A DNA stretch of 64,000 nt from Leptodontidium sp. MPI-SDFR-AT-0119 (taxonomy: Eukaryota; Ascomycota; Leotiomycetes; Helotiales; Leptodontidiaceae). Below the pieces are notes generated by a model, which was given only the letters and a program-made list of their open reading frames with translations, searched no databases and was not told the origin of the DNA. The stretch covers positions 62,001 through 126,000 of the forward strand of contig JAHLEZ010000026.1 of assembly GCA_020726505.1 (NCBI GenBank), given 5' to 3'. The first letter of the stretch is position 1; every line of letters starts with the position of its first letter. Made by a program: the position numbers and the translations under genes. This document shows, piece by piece, positions 1 to 12,700 of this stretch.

Positions 1-560
1 AGAGGGAGAAGAAAGAATGGGAATGTAAATAAAGATGAGGAAAGGAGAAGAAAGTGGGTAAGGGGGGATGCAAGGATCTGTATTCGTGTTCTAGTGGTGT
101 CACTATGGTCAAGTGGTCAATTCGGGTCGAGTCGAGTCGAGTTAAGTAGCTGTGTGGACGAATAGAGGGCAAGCTTAAGTTCAAGGCAGTAGTAGTTGAG
201 CGCCGGGACTTGAAGCAACAAGCAGGAAAGGGCAGTAGCGAAGGAGACTTAGGTGGATGAAGGCGATTAAGTGAAGTGAAGAGAATCTTGTGAGTGAAGT
301 GAAGTGAAGTGTGATATAGTGCAGTACAGTGCAGTGGGTGGAAACGAGTGACGTGATATGTGTAGATTTAGGTGTGGAATCGTATGGATTTGCGGGTAAA
401 ACCAATAAAAATATGAACCATACCTAGGTAGCAACACAGCAAGACGCGATGAGAAAAGGACGAACGAACTGAAACGCCGCGTCTTAAGTTAGGTTACCTA
501 CGTATTGCCAACGCGAAACCACATCACGTCCAGCCTCAGAAATCCACCATATTCTTCACT
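1..560. other. Intergenic sequence, no gene seen
   Basis: No supported gene. The stretch is G/A-rich with short direct repeats (a GTGAA/GTGAAGTGAA run near 270-310 and GAGTCGA copies near 125-140). The last 100 or so bases are the likely promoter and 5' leader of the secreted-protein gene that starts at 561. Confidence 0.5.
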
Positions 561-1208
561 ATGGCTACCCTCAAGCAAGTCCTCATCGCCGTAGCCGCCG
601 CCGCGGTCGGCGTCCTTGCTAGTCCGCTGTCCGCCGATGCCACCGCAACGACTATCATCGGTGCTCCGAAGCCTGCTGTGACCGAGATTTCAAAGCCGCT
701 TGAAGGAAAGGAGCTCGAGGACTTTTTGGCCGGTTGGCCATACACCCCCGAGGGCTCTATTGACATCACCAACACAACATTGGCCACCGAGTTGACCAAG
801 TTTAACAAGTCTTACAACAATGGCACCGCCTTGACCAAGAGGAGCGGCGGCTGCAACCAGGGCGAATGCCCCGATTTCTTTGCCGCCTTCGACCTTTACG
901 CGCAGCACATTGTGTCATTCGTGAATGGCCAGGCTGTAAATTACTGGTTTTACTGGGGCCGCTGGAATGACTGTGGCCAGTGCGGAGAGGTGCCGACCAG
1001 CAGCGATGGATGCTTCGACTTCACTTCGTGCGGCCGCCCGCAGAGCATCTGTGTCGACACTGGCCATAGTAGATCCCACCGCATCTGGAAGGACAACGGC
1101 GACAAGTCATGCTACAGGAACCAGCGGGACTATCTCCTCCCTGCCTGTCCTCCCATCGCAGCCTCCGATATCAGCCACCCGGTCGAGCAGGTCGCGTGCA
1201 ATTGGTAG
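561..1208 (+). CDS. Secreted cysteine-rich protein with Kex2-type propeptide site
   Basis: Intronless, 215 residues. Seen: a signal peptide at about residues 1-20 (Lys, then a hydrophobic Ala/Val run ending VLA-SP); a polar propeptide-like segment at 21-94 with three N-glycosylation sequons (near residues 71, 82 and 87); a Lys-Arg pair at 93-94 right before the first cysteine; and a compact C-terminal part of about 121 residues with ten cysteines (98, 103, 138, 141, 151, 157, 164, 184, 196, 213). An even count packed this way suggests five disulfides in an extracellular protein. Known: Lys-Arg is the site for Kex2-like processing in fungal secretion. Inference: an apoplastic effector, antimicrobial or other small secreted protein. 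I do not recognise the family. Codon use and GC are normal, with no sign of RIP. Confidence 0.8.
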   Translation: MATLKQVLIAVAAAAVGVLASPLSADATATTIIGAPKPAVTEISKPLEGKELEDFLAGWPYTPEGSIDITNTTLATELTKFNKSYNNGTALTKRSGGCNQGECPDFFAAFDLYAQHIVSFVNGQAVNYWFYWGRWNDCGQCGEVPTSSDGCFDFTSCGRPQSICVDTGHSRSHRIWKDNGDKSCYRNQRDYLLPACPPIAASDISHPVEQVACNW

Positions 1209-2024
1209 TCGAGCAATGTCCAGATTGCAACGACGATGGACTTTTTCTTATTACAGAACGGTAATTGCTCGAGGAGGAGGAAAATGCAGTCACGGGAGCG
1301 ACAACAACGGCCGGGCTTTCTGTTGTGGCCTGAGGCAACCACACTTGTTAGAGCTAGCCATTTTAGAAATGAGTCCTTCAGACTCAAAAAAAAGCCATCT
1401 CACGAAGCTCATCCAAATTTTTCAAATTCAACACCTGAAAACTTATCAGGCTTACTGCTCAAGTTAAGATCGACCGGTCCCAGCTCCCAGAGCATTGCCC
1501 TGTGCCATGGTCAGCAACGATGGTATACGGAACGTGGCCTGAACTGGGGCTATACCCAGACCTAATTGAAGAGCATGCAAGCAAGCTCAAGGAAGACATA
1601 CTTCGTACATGTTGGAAATAATCGCAGTGGGGACTCTGTGTGCAGTACTAGAAGATTCCACTTTACAAGGGATACAAACCAGTGAGCCAATCCGGTTTAA
1701 TATTTTTCTTTTGTAATAAGTAAAATCTGGTGTAACGTTCCTGGTTCTGAGTGGTACGCGGTGTACAGGCTCGTCGGTTGGTATCAGCTAAGAAGTAAAG
1801 TCACAAGAGGTTCGGTTCTCAATTGGAATTAAGACGTTACTCGAGTACAAGCAATAGTTAAACTGCTATCTGAATTTGAGCACGAAACTCTACTACCTAG
1901 GAAACTACTCTGTTTATATAGAACTTCGATTCTGAGTGCAAGCTCGTCTAGCTGGCTAGAACATCACGTGACCATTGGTCCCATGATCCGAACCTCCCCT
2001 CCTGACACTAAAATTGCAGTGTAC
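1209..2024. other. Intergenic sequence downstream of the secreted-protein gene
   Basis: Contains the 3' UTR of the secreted-protein gene and then unremarkable sequence that becomes AT-richer after about 1690. Open frames here lack family resemblance and look like shadows. Confidence 0.4.
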
Positions 2025-2093
2025 GACGGAGACGGCGGAGACGGCGGAGACGGGGGAAACGAAGGAAACGAAGGAAACGAAGGAAACGAAGGC
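2025..2093 (+). repeat. 9-bp tandem repeat (minisatellite)
   Basis: About seven 9-bp units of two related types: two to three copies of GACGGCGGA, then AACGAAGGA-type copies. It would encode Glu-Thr-Ala then Glu-Thr-Lys repeats in an open frame at 2014-2304, but that frame runs on into AT-rich repeat DNA and I do not treat it as a gene. Confidence 0.8.
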
Positions 2094-2800
2094 TGGCGAG
2101 CCTCAGGGCCAAAATACACGTGATCCTTCAGATTGTGACATCTGGATCGATTGGCACAGACAGAAACCAGTGATTAATTACCTTAGATACGAAGTAAAAG
2201 GCTTTAATAGCTTTAGCGCGTATAATACAGATTTTATACCAGCCAAAACTTATAGAATTCTTATCAATAGGCTTATAGCTTTTTGTGATAAGATCTTGCG
2301 ATAGCTTAACCTAACCTTACGAAAGCACAGAGAACATTAGGATCTTACTTTAAGAAGTTTAAACTATAGTAACCAAGATTCATGACTATATTTAAGAGAT
2401 TTAAAAGACCACAGCTATTATAAACTTTATCGTAAACCGCATTTTAACCGCTACGAAAACATATGCCTTTACCGTAGCTTTCCGTCCTTCCCTCCTTCCT
2501 CCTTCTAAGTAACGTATAACCGTATCCTTAATAAGCTCTTTTAGAGTAACATAAATAATTATACGAATTCGACTTTATAGCCAAATAATAGCTAATGTCT
2601 TTAAATTATTTAATGCCATAAAAATAAAATACTACATGTAAGAAGTAATCTAAAGAATACTAACCTAAGAATAAAGACGTTGGAAATTCTTATTGTTTGA
2701 ATAATGAGAATTACGTGAATACGGAAGACGGGCGGAAACAGGGGTTACAGGACGCAGGAAGTGAATAGGAGTACTCGACGCTAGCCACTTTGGGACTAGC
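2094..2800. other. AT-rich sequence, no gene
   Basis: AT-rich with many TA dinucleotides and stops in every frame, typical of old RIP-affected repeat DNA. No family recognised. Confidence 0.4.
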
Positions 2801-2804
2801 CCAT

Positions 2805-3026
2805 GATGAGAGCCTCTTATATCCCCTTAGCTGCCACCAGAAACACCCTCCTGAAAGCCCTGTAAGGCTCCCTGTAACGAGCCCCTAAGACGCGAGAAAT
2901 AGGGCGTTTTTCGGGCTATGTGTGGGCTATTCAATCACCGATGACCCCGCTATACCTTTTTAGGCTTAGCGGCACGTGGGCTGTAGAAGGGTGCTTATGG
3001 CAGCTAAGGGGATAGAGCTCTCATCG
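2805..3026. repeat. Inverted repeat, about 40-bp arms
   Basis: The left arm (about 2805-2848) and the reverse complement of the right arm (about 2989-3026) share GATGAGAG, then CCCCTTAGCTGCCA, then a CACCC end, with a few indels. The roughly 140-bp spacer has no coding potential. Possibly a MITE-like remnant or an old palindrome. I saw no clear target duplication. Confidence 0.6.
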
Positions 3027-3246
3027 ATACCCTAGAGTAGCTCCTTAGACTTAATACTGATTTACCAGCGAACCGCACATTCGAAGTCTCATGTGCACCC
3101 CTACTAAATCAACACTTATAATAAACCAAATAAAGAGCGGAGATCTTACTATATCTATAATCATAATATAAGATACAAATATACTTAAAGAGCTAGCTGG
3201 GAAATAGGGAAAGGAGGTAGCAAAAGGGGCAGAGGTATAAATCCCT

Positions 3247-3738
3247 ATGTATCCGGTGGTAGTACACGACATCTATTTCAAATCAATTAATTTGAGCAAG
3301 GCGGAAGAAGCCAAACAAGGGATTATACTAGCCAGCATTAGAATAGTCCCATGTACAGCACATATGATCAAAAGAATCTCGTGGATCTCCAGAGCCCATG
3401 AAGTGAAAGAAAGGTCATCAATCATCATAGAAGTTACAAACCCCTACACCGCAAATGCCTTTATAGAAAGGGGAATAGTGTACCAGGATCAACCCCTCGA
3501 ATGCGAACTATACATCCCTGAAAGCAAAGTACGACAATGCTCCAATTGCCAAGAATATGGCCACATAGGAACCCGGTGCTACAAGCCCCAGAAGCGCAGG
3601 TGGTGCTCACTCTCCCATCTTACCTAGGAATGTAAGACGAAGGACACCAGGGACATAAACGACAGAGAGCAGAGAGTGTGTGCGAGCTGCAAAGGAGACC
3701 ACGAAGCTTGGTACAACCATTGTCCTAAGATGAAAGCC
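3247..3738 (+). mobile_element. LINE-A (Tad1-like), ORF1 fragment, left of nested insertion
   Basis: Encodes a Gag-like ORF1 segment of a non-LTR retrotransposon with a CCHC zinc knuckle (C-S-N-C-Q-E-Y-G-H-I-G-T-R-C, 3538-3582) and, after an in-frame stop near 3627, a second Cys/His knuckle (CASCKGDHEAWYNHC). Tad-family ORF1 proteins end in such knuckles. The fragment is much less AT-biased than what follows. It breaks at 3738, where LINE-B begins, and its reading frame resumes at 13,989 (Pro-Lys-Met-Lys-Ala then Glu-Lys-Glu-Tyr-Arg). The 5' end is lost in AT-rich DNA upstream of 3247. Confidence 0.8.
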
Positions 3739-4001
3739 AGGACTCACACATCTCTTTTTGCGGAGAATTTTTTCTTCGAAATTCGTCAAATTAGTTAACC
3801 TAAACCATTGACCGACGCTCACAGAGCCAATCGCAACTCTCCCCGGTTGTCTAAGACAACTAGTAGTTGAGTTAGTAAATACTCAACTCACGTGAAAATC
3901 TTGTAAACTACCCCTAAAGCCACTACACTTCCCTAAACATATATACGACTAATTACAAATAGTAACTAGATCTCTAGAGACCTGTTAAGACCTCCCACAA
4001 T

Positions 4002-5500
4002 ATGTCAGACTTAATAGACACATAAACAGACCTCCCGGACGGAACCTAAGTAATATTAGGAAGCTCTATCTCTAACACCCTAATACATAATAACGGAGGC
4101 CTCTTACTTAACTCAGACGACCTAGCCCCTTCTAGCCTTACCTTAAGCAGACAATAGAGAACTATTTAACAACAATTCAACCCTAACAGCTTCGGTAGAA
4201 GAGATCTAAACTTAAGCCCCTTTATAGGGGGAGTATCTACACTAAATCTAGATTTTGCCTCCGCTCACCGCCCCCTAATATAACTTACTAAGAGACTAAA
4301 CGACACTTAATTCAACCTACGCAGTACTAAATACACTAAGAACGTGGTACTAAGAACAGTAAACGAAGCTCTATTACAAGCTAAACAACTCTTATATTAG
4401 GCCCTAAGAAGAGAAGAGAACAAAGACGGCAAAACTAATATTATACACCTAATCTCCTAATTTCAAGAACATATGGACGGAAACTTAGTACAATTAGCCG
4501 CAAAACATATCATTAATACTACTAACTACTTAGAGAACACGGCTCTAAAGCTTACGAAGGCTAAGGGGGCTAAAAACCCGCAAAACACCCCTCTAAACGG
4601 CCCCTAAAATAGCCCTAGCCTAATGTCCTCTATGTTTAGTCCTAAATCACGTAAAACCACTATATACTTATAAAGAACACTAAAACCCACTCTATAATAA
4701 GCCGTAGAGAAGAGAAGAGAAGCCAAAAGGGAGAAACGACTGATTCTAACTAAAACTACACTTAAAGGCTTTAATGAAATCGACTCTCTAGACCTACGCA
4801 ATAAAATCAACCAAGAAATCAAAGCCAGGACCTATTTAGGACCTGTAGTTAATATAGTCACTAAGTCTCTTCAAAAGAATCTAATTATTACAACCACAGA
4901 CAACTTTAAAGCAGAAACTCTCCTAGCCCACGAAGACCTCTTAAAACAACTTATCACATACTAAACCGCAAAGGTAGACACCTAATACTACAAAGTAGTC
5001 GCCTATAACATTCTACTAAGAGTATTTAACACTAATGGAGGCATAGTAGTTATTAAAGACGAGATCTTAACCTTCAATAAAAGATTAGACCTAGAACCTA
5101 TCAGAGAACTACACTAGCTTACTTCCCGGGAAAAACAAATAGACCCTAATCAACTCCACGACTTAATTATAATCTCCTTTCGGAAGGAAGAGGACGCCAG
5201 GAAAGCAATCCGAAATAAGCTCTAAATAGCTAGAATAAGCGTTAAGGTAGAAAAACTCTATTCTACTTCCCCTCTTACACAATATACAAACTACTAGGGA
5301 TTCGGCCACTTACCTTAATACTACAAAAGAACCCCAACATATAGAATATATACAAAGGAACATGTAACCCAGTAATATCACTATCTAACCTGCTAGTCCG
5401 CTAGAAAGCTATACTAACACACTATATTTAAATATACTAACTGCGGAGGTAGCCATTTAGTAGACAGTAAGAGATACGAACTTTCCCCCTCTCACGCTAT
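4002..5500 (+). pseudogene. LINE-B ORF1 (Gag-like), RIP-inactivated
   Basis: Starts with Met-Ser-Asp-Leu-Ile-Asp and can be followed in one frame for about 1.5 kb through numerous TAA/TAG stops. Near 5290-5500 it shows degenerate zinc-knuckle remnants in which Cys is often replaced by Tyr (G-to-A), for example a Cys-Gly-Gly-Ser-His cluster around 5442. Its role would be binding the LINE RNA. It is not translatable as it stands. Confidence 0.65.
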
Positions 5501-5559
5501 AGAGAAAGTATAATAAATACCGCTATTAAGATTATATTTATTAACTATAACACTAATAA

Positions 5560-8500
5560 CAAACCTATAAAAAACGCGCTATAGATAATTATAAAGTATA
5601 AAGTAGATATAATCTTAATTTAAGAGTTATAGTTTAGCAGAGAGAGAGTCAGAAACAAATGAACGAGCTTTAGCTCTACTAGCCACTTAAGTTACACGCA
5701 AATCCTCTTAAACTACGACACTAATTACCGCCTAAGAACGTTAATATACGTCTCTAAAACGTTCTCTCCTTTCGTCAACCTTGCCACCGATTCGCCTACG
5801 GACATAGACATTTAAGTATTAGACGTAATAAAAGGCTCTAATAAACTCTAAATTATTAATATATATAACTAAAGAGACTAAAGAGAATTAAATTAATGCA
5901 CCTTTTAGAGATGCCTTAAGAACCGCTAACTACACTTATATATAATCCTAGCGGGAGACTTCAATATATACCACTTATAGTAGAACCTACTTATTAGAAA
6001 CCTTAATAAAGAAGCCGAAGACCTTATAGAATAACTAGAAGGGAACAACTTAAACTTACTAAATAAGCCTAAGAGAATCACCTTTATTAGAGATAACGTC
6101 ACTCTTTTAGTACTCGATTTAGCCTTCTCTTCTTTATTAGTTTCTAAGAGATATAATAACTTTAAACTTAACGTAGAGCTTACCTCTAACTATATTAGTC
6201 TCTAAATCAATATTATTGCCAAGGACGACGACATAATAAGAAACCCTGCCTTATAAGCTAAGTATAATATTAAAAAGGCAGATTAAGAGCTCTTTTAGAG
6301 AGAACTTATATATATTACATCTTAAACAGAAGACCTCTATAACCTAGATTTTAGCCTATATCTTATTAAAATCAGTAACGCTCGGTTAATTATTAGAGAG
6401 GACAACATTATACTCACGGAGCTCTTAGACAGTATAGTAGAGGCATTAACCGACGTTATAAGTAAAGTTACTAAAATCACTATCCCTTTAATTAAATTAA
6501 GCGCTCATGTAAAAGCGTAGTAGACGCTAAAGCTTACTGAACTCTACAAAGATATAGTAGTAAAACACAGACACGTGACAATAGAAGACTACTTTACTAT
6601 AGCCGCATAGTACTTAACTAGAAACACTTATTTCACGGCAGTTAAGTAAGCCAAAATAAACTACTAGAACTAATTTCTAGAGAAGGAAGACCCCCGCTTT
6701 ATCTTTATAATTATAAAATATACTAAAGGAAACCTTATACGCCGTATCTTACATATTAAAAACAGATAAAATCAACTATAAACTACATTCTAAGGCAAAT
6801 GCGACGCCTTTAAGTAAGTTATGTTTCTTTTACTACCGAACGTAAAAGAACTGGAATAGGAGAATTATATAAGAAACGACACGAGATGGGAATAACTAAG
6901 ACTTACTATAAAAGAGCTTAAGACTATATATTTAGCTAAAGTCAAATCTAAATTACTAGGACTAAATAGTATTACCTAAGATATTATCACACACGCTTAC
7001 GAAGTTATCCTAGACACATTTTATAACGTATACTCTGTCTTTATTAACCTCAGATACCACCTAAAGAGCTAAAAACAAGCTACTGGAGTTATCCTCTAAA
7101 AGCTAAATAAAGAAGACTACGTAATCCCCAAATTATATCGAATTATAACGCTACTTAACTGCCTTAAAAAAGTAGCCGAACGAATTATAGCGTATAAACT
7201 AAGTTATTAAGTAGAAATAACGAACCTCTTACATAAGTCTTAAATAAGTAAAAGACTTAAAAAATCAGCAATCGACGCTACTCTCTTATTAACTAATAAG
7301 GTCGAACGAAACAAAAAGACAGGGTGGAAGTCGTCTATTCTCTTTATAAACGTAAAGGGGGCATACGACTACGTGGCAAGATATAGATTATACCGCATCT
7401 TACAAGAGTTAAACTTCTCTCTTTATATAATCGCCTAGATTACATCTTTCCTAATCGATAGATAACTGAGACTAGCCTTTAACAGACAAATCTAAAGCTT
7501 CACGGCCATTAAATTAAGGGTCCTACAAGGAAGCCCTATTTCTCTAATCCTATTCTTAATCTATATTAGAGACTTATTTAAGTCCACAGGCGTCACGTGG
7601 ATCTCGTACGTAGACGACGTCTCGATTACTACAGCCTCTCTATTAATTAAAAAGAATGTCAGGCGACTAGAAAAAGAAGTAAGGAAGATTTTCTAACTTA
7701 CTGAACACAACTAAATCGCATTCGACCTCGCAAAAACAGAACTCATATACTAGAATATATTACATGACGCCCTCTTAGCCTCTATTAAACTCCTAAATAA
7801 CGAGACAATTATACTTAAAAACTCTATTAAATAGCTAAGTATATACTTCGACCCGTCGCTCTCCTTTAAACACCACGTAGTAATAAAAGTAGTAAAAGCT
7901 AGAGGAGTATTCTATAGGATAGCTAGACTAGCTAATATAAGCAGAGGCCTAACCTTATTCGCTTTAAGACAACTATATATAATATACGTTATAAGTATTA
8001 CAGACTACGGATCCGTGATCTAGTGGAGAGGTCAATAACAATTTATTAAGCTTTTATAAAGCCTGTAGAACATAGCAATTAAGAAGATCCTAGGAGTATT
8101 TCGCATAGTACTAATACTACTAATAAAAGTAAAATTAGCTACTCCTCCTCCCAAAATCCGCTTAAACTATAGTAACAGAATATACGCCTTCTATATACTT
8201 AAACTGTCACTTAACTACCTAATTAATAAAGTTACGCAATCTATTATGGCGCTAATAAAGCCTCTTCCTAAAGAGAAAACAAAAGCGCCCTTACAACTTA
8301 AACACATTTATAATTCTATACGGCACTTATATAACGATAACTCTTTAGAAAAACTCTCCCACTATTACTTCCCTCTATAGAAGCGATAAACTTACTTTAA
8401 CGTAAAGATTAATAAGCTCCTAAAGGAAGAAGAGGCCAAAGAACATAAGAAACGGACCTTAAATAAACCCGCAAGCGATATATTTATATATATAGACGCT

Positions 8501-8928
8501 TCACAGACTACCGAGAAAACAACTATTAGAATAAGTGTGGGACTAGTAGTACTCATACCTCCTTCCACACTTATTTAATATCAAAAAACCCACAACCTTA
8601 GCAAAGATCAACTAGTCTATAACAGAGAGCTCGAAGGTGTCACGTAAGCCGTTAAATACGCAAACAAAACCGCCAAACCAGGCCTCACTTTCAACATATA
8701 CTTAGACAACCAAGCCGGCCTCTAGAGGCTCAAAACACTGTCCGACAACCCCGGCCAGAGTTGCCAAATCAGAGCTATTAACGCAGCAAAATAAGCGACA
8801 GCAAAAGGCATAAAAATCAACCTAAAATAAGTCGTAGACTATACAGACATTAACGGCAACGACAAAGCTAACGAACTAATAAAGCTAGCCACCTCCTAAC
8901 ACCTAAGCTTATACGACACGAGCTTCGC
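5560..8928 (+). pseudogene. LINE-B ORF2 (endonuclease-RT-RNase H), RIP-inactivated, 5' part
   Basis: Domains read through many in-frame stops. APE-type endonuclease: Ala-Gly-Asp-Phe-Asn-Ile near 5951-5970, with a changed Ser-Asn-Tyr where Ser-Asp-His is expected near 6190. Reverse transcriptase core Tyr-Val-Asp-Asp-Val at 7607-7621. RNase H acidic residues at about 8495 (Tyr-Ile-Asp-Ala-Ser), about 8630 (Glu-Leu-Glu) and about 8702 (Leu-Asp-Asn). The stop-for-Gln/Trp and Asp-to-Asn pattern is what RIP gives. The frame is interrupted at 8929-8930 (TA) by the DDE transposon and resumes after 13,236. Confidence 0.75.
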
Positions 8929-8930
8929 TA

Positions 8931-8960
8931 CAGTACGACCGCTTCAAATACGACAATTTT
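8931..8960 (+). repeat. Left terminal inverted repeat of the DDE transposon
   Basis: Begins CAGTACGACC right after the TA target site and matches the reverse complement of 13205-13234 at 29 of 30 positions. Confidence 0.9.
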
Positions 8961-9727
8961 AAAAAGTATTAGTTATTAAAATTCTATTTAACCTAAGATC
9001 TTCGCCTGACTGCTAGCATCATAATAGACCCACTTTTGTCCCGATTGGGCTAGCGGTGAGATAGTTATATTTAAAAACAAAAGTCTTGGCGGGACTAAAT
9101 ATTTTTTACTTTTTTTTTTTAAAAAATATATATTTTTAAAATTAATATATGAATATTTCCGAAATATTATTTTACCTAAGGAATATTCCAAGTATAATAA
9201 AGCTTTTGATAAGAAAAAACCTTTATAATTATTATTAAGACTTACTTTATTTTAATTCTTTAATTTTTCTAAATAATTAAAAAGTTTAAAAATTATTATT
9301 TTAATATTTATTATATAATTCAACTTATATATTAATACTCTATACTTATTATACTTTAATAATTAATATATAAGGACTGATGCTTAGTAATTAGTGTAAT
9401 TCGGCTATTCTATAGCTTAAGAGTCTTCTTTATTCTTAAAATATCAATAATTCTACGTGTATATCTCGACGCTATTACTTAATTATTATAGCAAATCAAG
9501 CGAATATTATTTATAAGTTATTATTTGATATTAAAGAGCTTTATTTATAATTATATTAACTTAGTCGTTTCGGGTGATTTTACTAATAGCCGGCGATTTT
9601 CTATTAGCCGAGAATACGATATTAAATATCAGACTCTAATTCTAATTATCATTCTTTATAAAGCACTTTTATAACTGCTAAGCTAGCTACCGCGCTAGTA
9701 AATAAATATAGAATCTAACTAATGAAA

Positions 9728-12700
9728 TTAAGCGAGCTCGTCTATTTCTACTAGATTTCCTTCTAATATAATATCAAACTCTTTCATCCACTTCTCTGAA
9801 ATAGACCTATGGCCACTTTGTTTTTTTACACACCAAGCAGCTTGTTTGACGCTAAGCCCTTTTCGGTAAGCGTCCATAAACCGAGAAGCTCGATTAATAA
9901 ACCTTCGAATAGTATCAAGAGGACAAGAATTAAGTACTTTAAAAGCAGCTTATTAAGCTTAGAAAAAAAATTAATTAATTAAATATAACGTAAAGGGTAG
10001 GCCAAGTATAATAGAGTAAGCCAAGTGTAAGAAGTACTTACGTCGTCAAAGGTAGTCTTCCAAACCTGCCTATAGAGGTTTTTACAATAGGCCCAATACA
10101 TCTCAATCGGGTTTAGCTCGCAGTGGAATTTCGGTAGAAATAAGCACTTATAGCCTCTCGCTAAAAGAAGCTCTTCTAAAGCCGACTTTTGCTCGAAAAA
10201 GTCCTTATAATTAGCTAAAATCCTTGCTAAACAACAAGTAGCTTGTTTAGTCAGAGGCCAAAAAAGAAGGTTTTTATACCTCTTTTTGGCTTTACCTGTA
10301 CACTTAGTAATAGGTAGTTTTTTGCCTATAAAATATTAGTATATTATTTAATTAAAAAAGAGTACTTACTAATAAGTAGATAGCCTCTTTTAACTAAAAT
10401 CTATTTTAGTCCTTTTAGGACTTCTTCGATAATAGTCTTTAAGACTCTCTTTTTTTTACTAGGAATTTCAACCTTAATAGTCTTCTCGACCTTGTAATTA
10501 AGCTCTTAAATAGTACTAACTAATCCACGAGCTTTCTTAGCCTCAGAAATATCAAGAGGAAAGATAGTATTCTAAATTAAATTAGTAAATTATTAAAATA
10601 AAAGAAGAAATAACTTACTTTTTAAGGTAAAGGAGCTCCTCCTTCGCTAAGATTCATTGCAAAAGCGTTTAAAGCTCTATCTCCCTTACTAGCGTGAGCA
10701 CTTAATTAGTCGAATACAAAGACAGCTACTTTATTAGGGTGCTTTTTTTCGAATATATTAATAGCGGCTTCTACTTGCTCAAGTAGTTGTTGTGTATCCC
10801 AATAAGGCGTTTTTTGCGATCCACCGGGATAAATGATTTTCCGAGCGTCTTTTTGACTAATCGTAAGCCTCCCTTCGAGATTTATAAAGTCAAAGCAGTG
10901 AATAAGACCTCCTTTTAACTTAGAAGGCATTTTTTGTTGATTTTCGTTAAGCCAAATTCGCTTAGAGTATTCTTTAGCGTGAAAGCAACTCTCGTCGTAA
11001 TAGTAAATAACATGCTCTTTCTTTCCTAAGGGTAAGTTAGGTGTAATAGGTTGTAATACTCTATTAGCGTCTTCTTTATAGTTAGTAGTAAGGGATTAAT
11101 AGTAAGCCATTTGCGGGAGAAATTCCTTTTAAATTAATTAGTAAATAAAACAAATAAATAACAAGAGATAAAATATAACTAACCTTTTGACGATATTAAA
11201 TAACGTCTTCTCTTTTGTGGCCGTCTATATAGACTCCTTTCTTTTCTTTAGTAACGTAAAAACTAAGACGATTTAACCACTTATAAGTAGCTGTTTTACT
11301 GAGAGGCTTCCATTCCTTTGGCTTTTTACTGGGGTTTTTCCGTGTACTAATAGTAAGTCCAAGGAGAGGCTTATTAGCCTTTGTTACGCTAGCAAGTAAA
11401 CGAGGTATAATTTCCGTATTAAGAGCGTGTCGAAAGCCCTTAGGAGTGACTGTAACGAGCTTTTAAGCTAATAACTAAGCTCTACAAGCTCGAAAGACGT
11501 CTTCGTTGTCTAAATAAGACCGATTTTCTCGCTTACCTCCTCTAGTCTCTATAAGTAAAGACCTATAAGTGCGATAATAAAGGAATAACGCTCTGATTTT
11601 GCGGGCAAGAGTTTTTCCGTCGCCGGTAAGGTGATTACTTTCGGCCACAAGTAAAGAGGCTTCGATTCGACCTCTCTTAAGGCTCTTTTTCAAGAGGTTT
11701 TAAAGGTATTACTAAATAAGCGAATATTCAAAGTGTACGCGAGGAAGGAGGTTAAGATTCTTATTAAGAAGTTACTTCTTAATTAGTTCTAAGACCTCTC
11801 GATAAGTTAGTAACTTAAAAGGTAACTCAGACGTGACGTTGACTGTTTCTCCTATAAGTAAGTCTAATAAAAGCTCACTTCGACTATTATCGATAAACTC
11901 GATATCGTTCAAATCGTCTAACTCAATAGAGTTATCTTCAGCCTCAAATTCAGCCTCTAATAAAGCCTCGAATTCTGAATCTTCGCTTTCTAAATCAAAT
12001 ATATATTCGTCTTCTGAATTAAATATATCTTCTTCTTAAATAGGCGAAGGCGGTAAAGGTATAAGCGGAGGTTTTAGCTTAAAAAAAGCCGAAAGAGGTT
12101 ATTGAATTATAGTCTTAATAACTGAAGACATAGAGGAAGGTTTTTGAAGTGATTTTTGTCGAATTAACTCTCTTTTAATCGCTCTCGCTCGTTTGCGAGT
12201 TGTCGAAGATTACTCTTTAAAAGAGAGTAGTTTACTCTTCATAGGACCTCTTAAAGCTATTTAAAAAGTTAGTTATAAAATTACTAAATTAATAAATTAA
12301 AAGAATAACTTACTAAGAGCTGGCGTATCAATTACTTTCTTAGAAAGTAGACTCTATTTACCTTCTGAGTTGATTATTGACTGATTAAATAACTTAGAGG
12401 TTTTAAACTCTTCGCTTATCTCATTCTTAATATCTGATTAGTCAATCTCCTCCCTGTCTAGCCTATCCGGGCCTAGCTCTTCAAGATCTTGATCTAAATA
12501 CTCGTTAGCGCGAGTAATATTATCTTCTTCTTCTTCTTTACTTTCTTCACTCTCTGATTCGCTAATCACTTAAGCTAATCTTTCTTCCTCGAACTCTGAT
12601 TCGTCAACTTGACTACTATTAAAAGCAGTAGGCGTAGAGGTAGTAATAGCTTTTGTAGGGCGCAACGGCAAAGGTAAAGAACCAGAGGCTTTAAGTGTTT

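Noticed and set aside
967..1565. Long overlapping frames at 967-1467, 690-908 and 1236-1565
   Set aside because: Shadows or non-coding frames of the secreted-protein gene and its 3' flank, without family resemblance.
2014..2304. A 96-codon frame with Glu-Thr-Ala/Lys repeats
   Set aside because: It is produced by a 9-bp minisatellite and then runs into AT-rich DNA; there is no second line of evidence.
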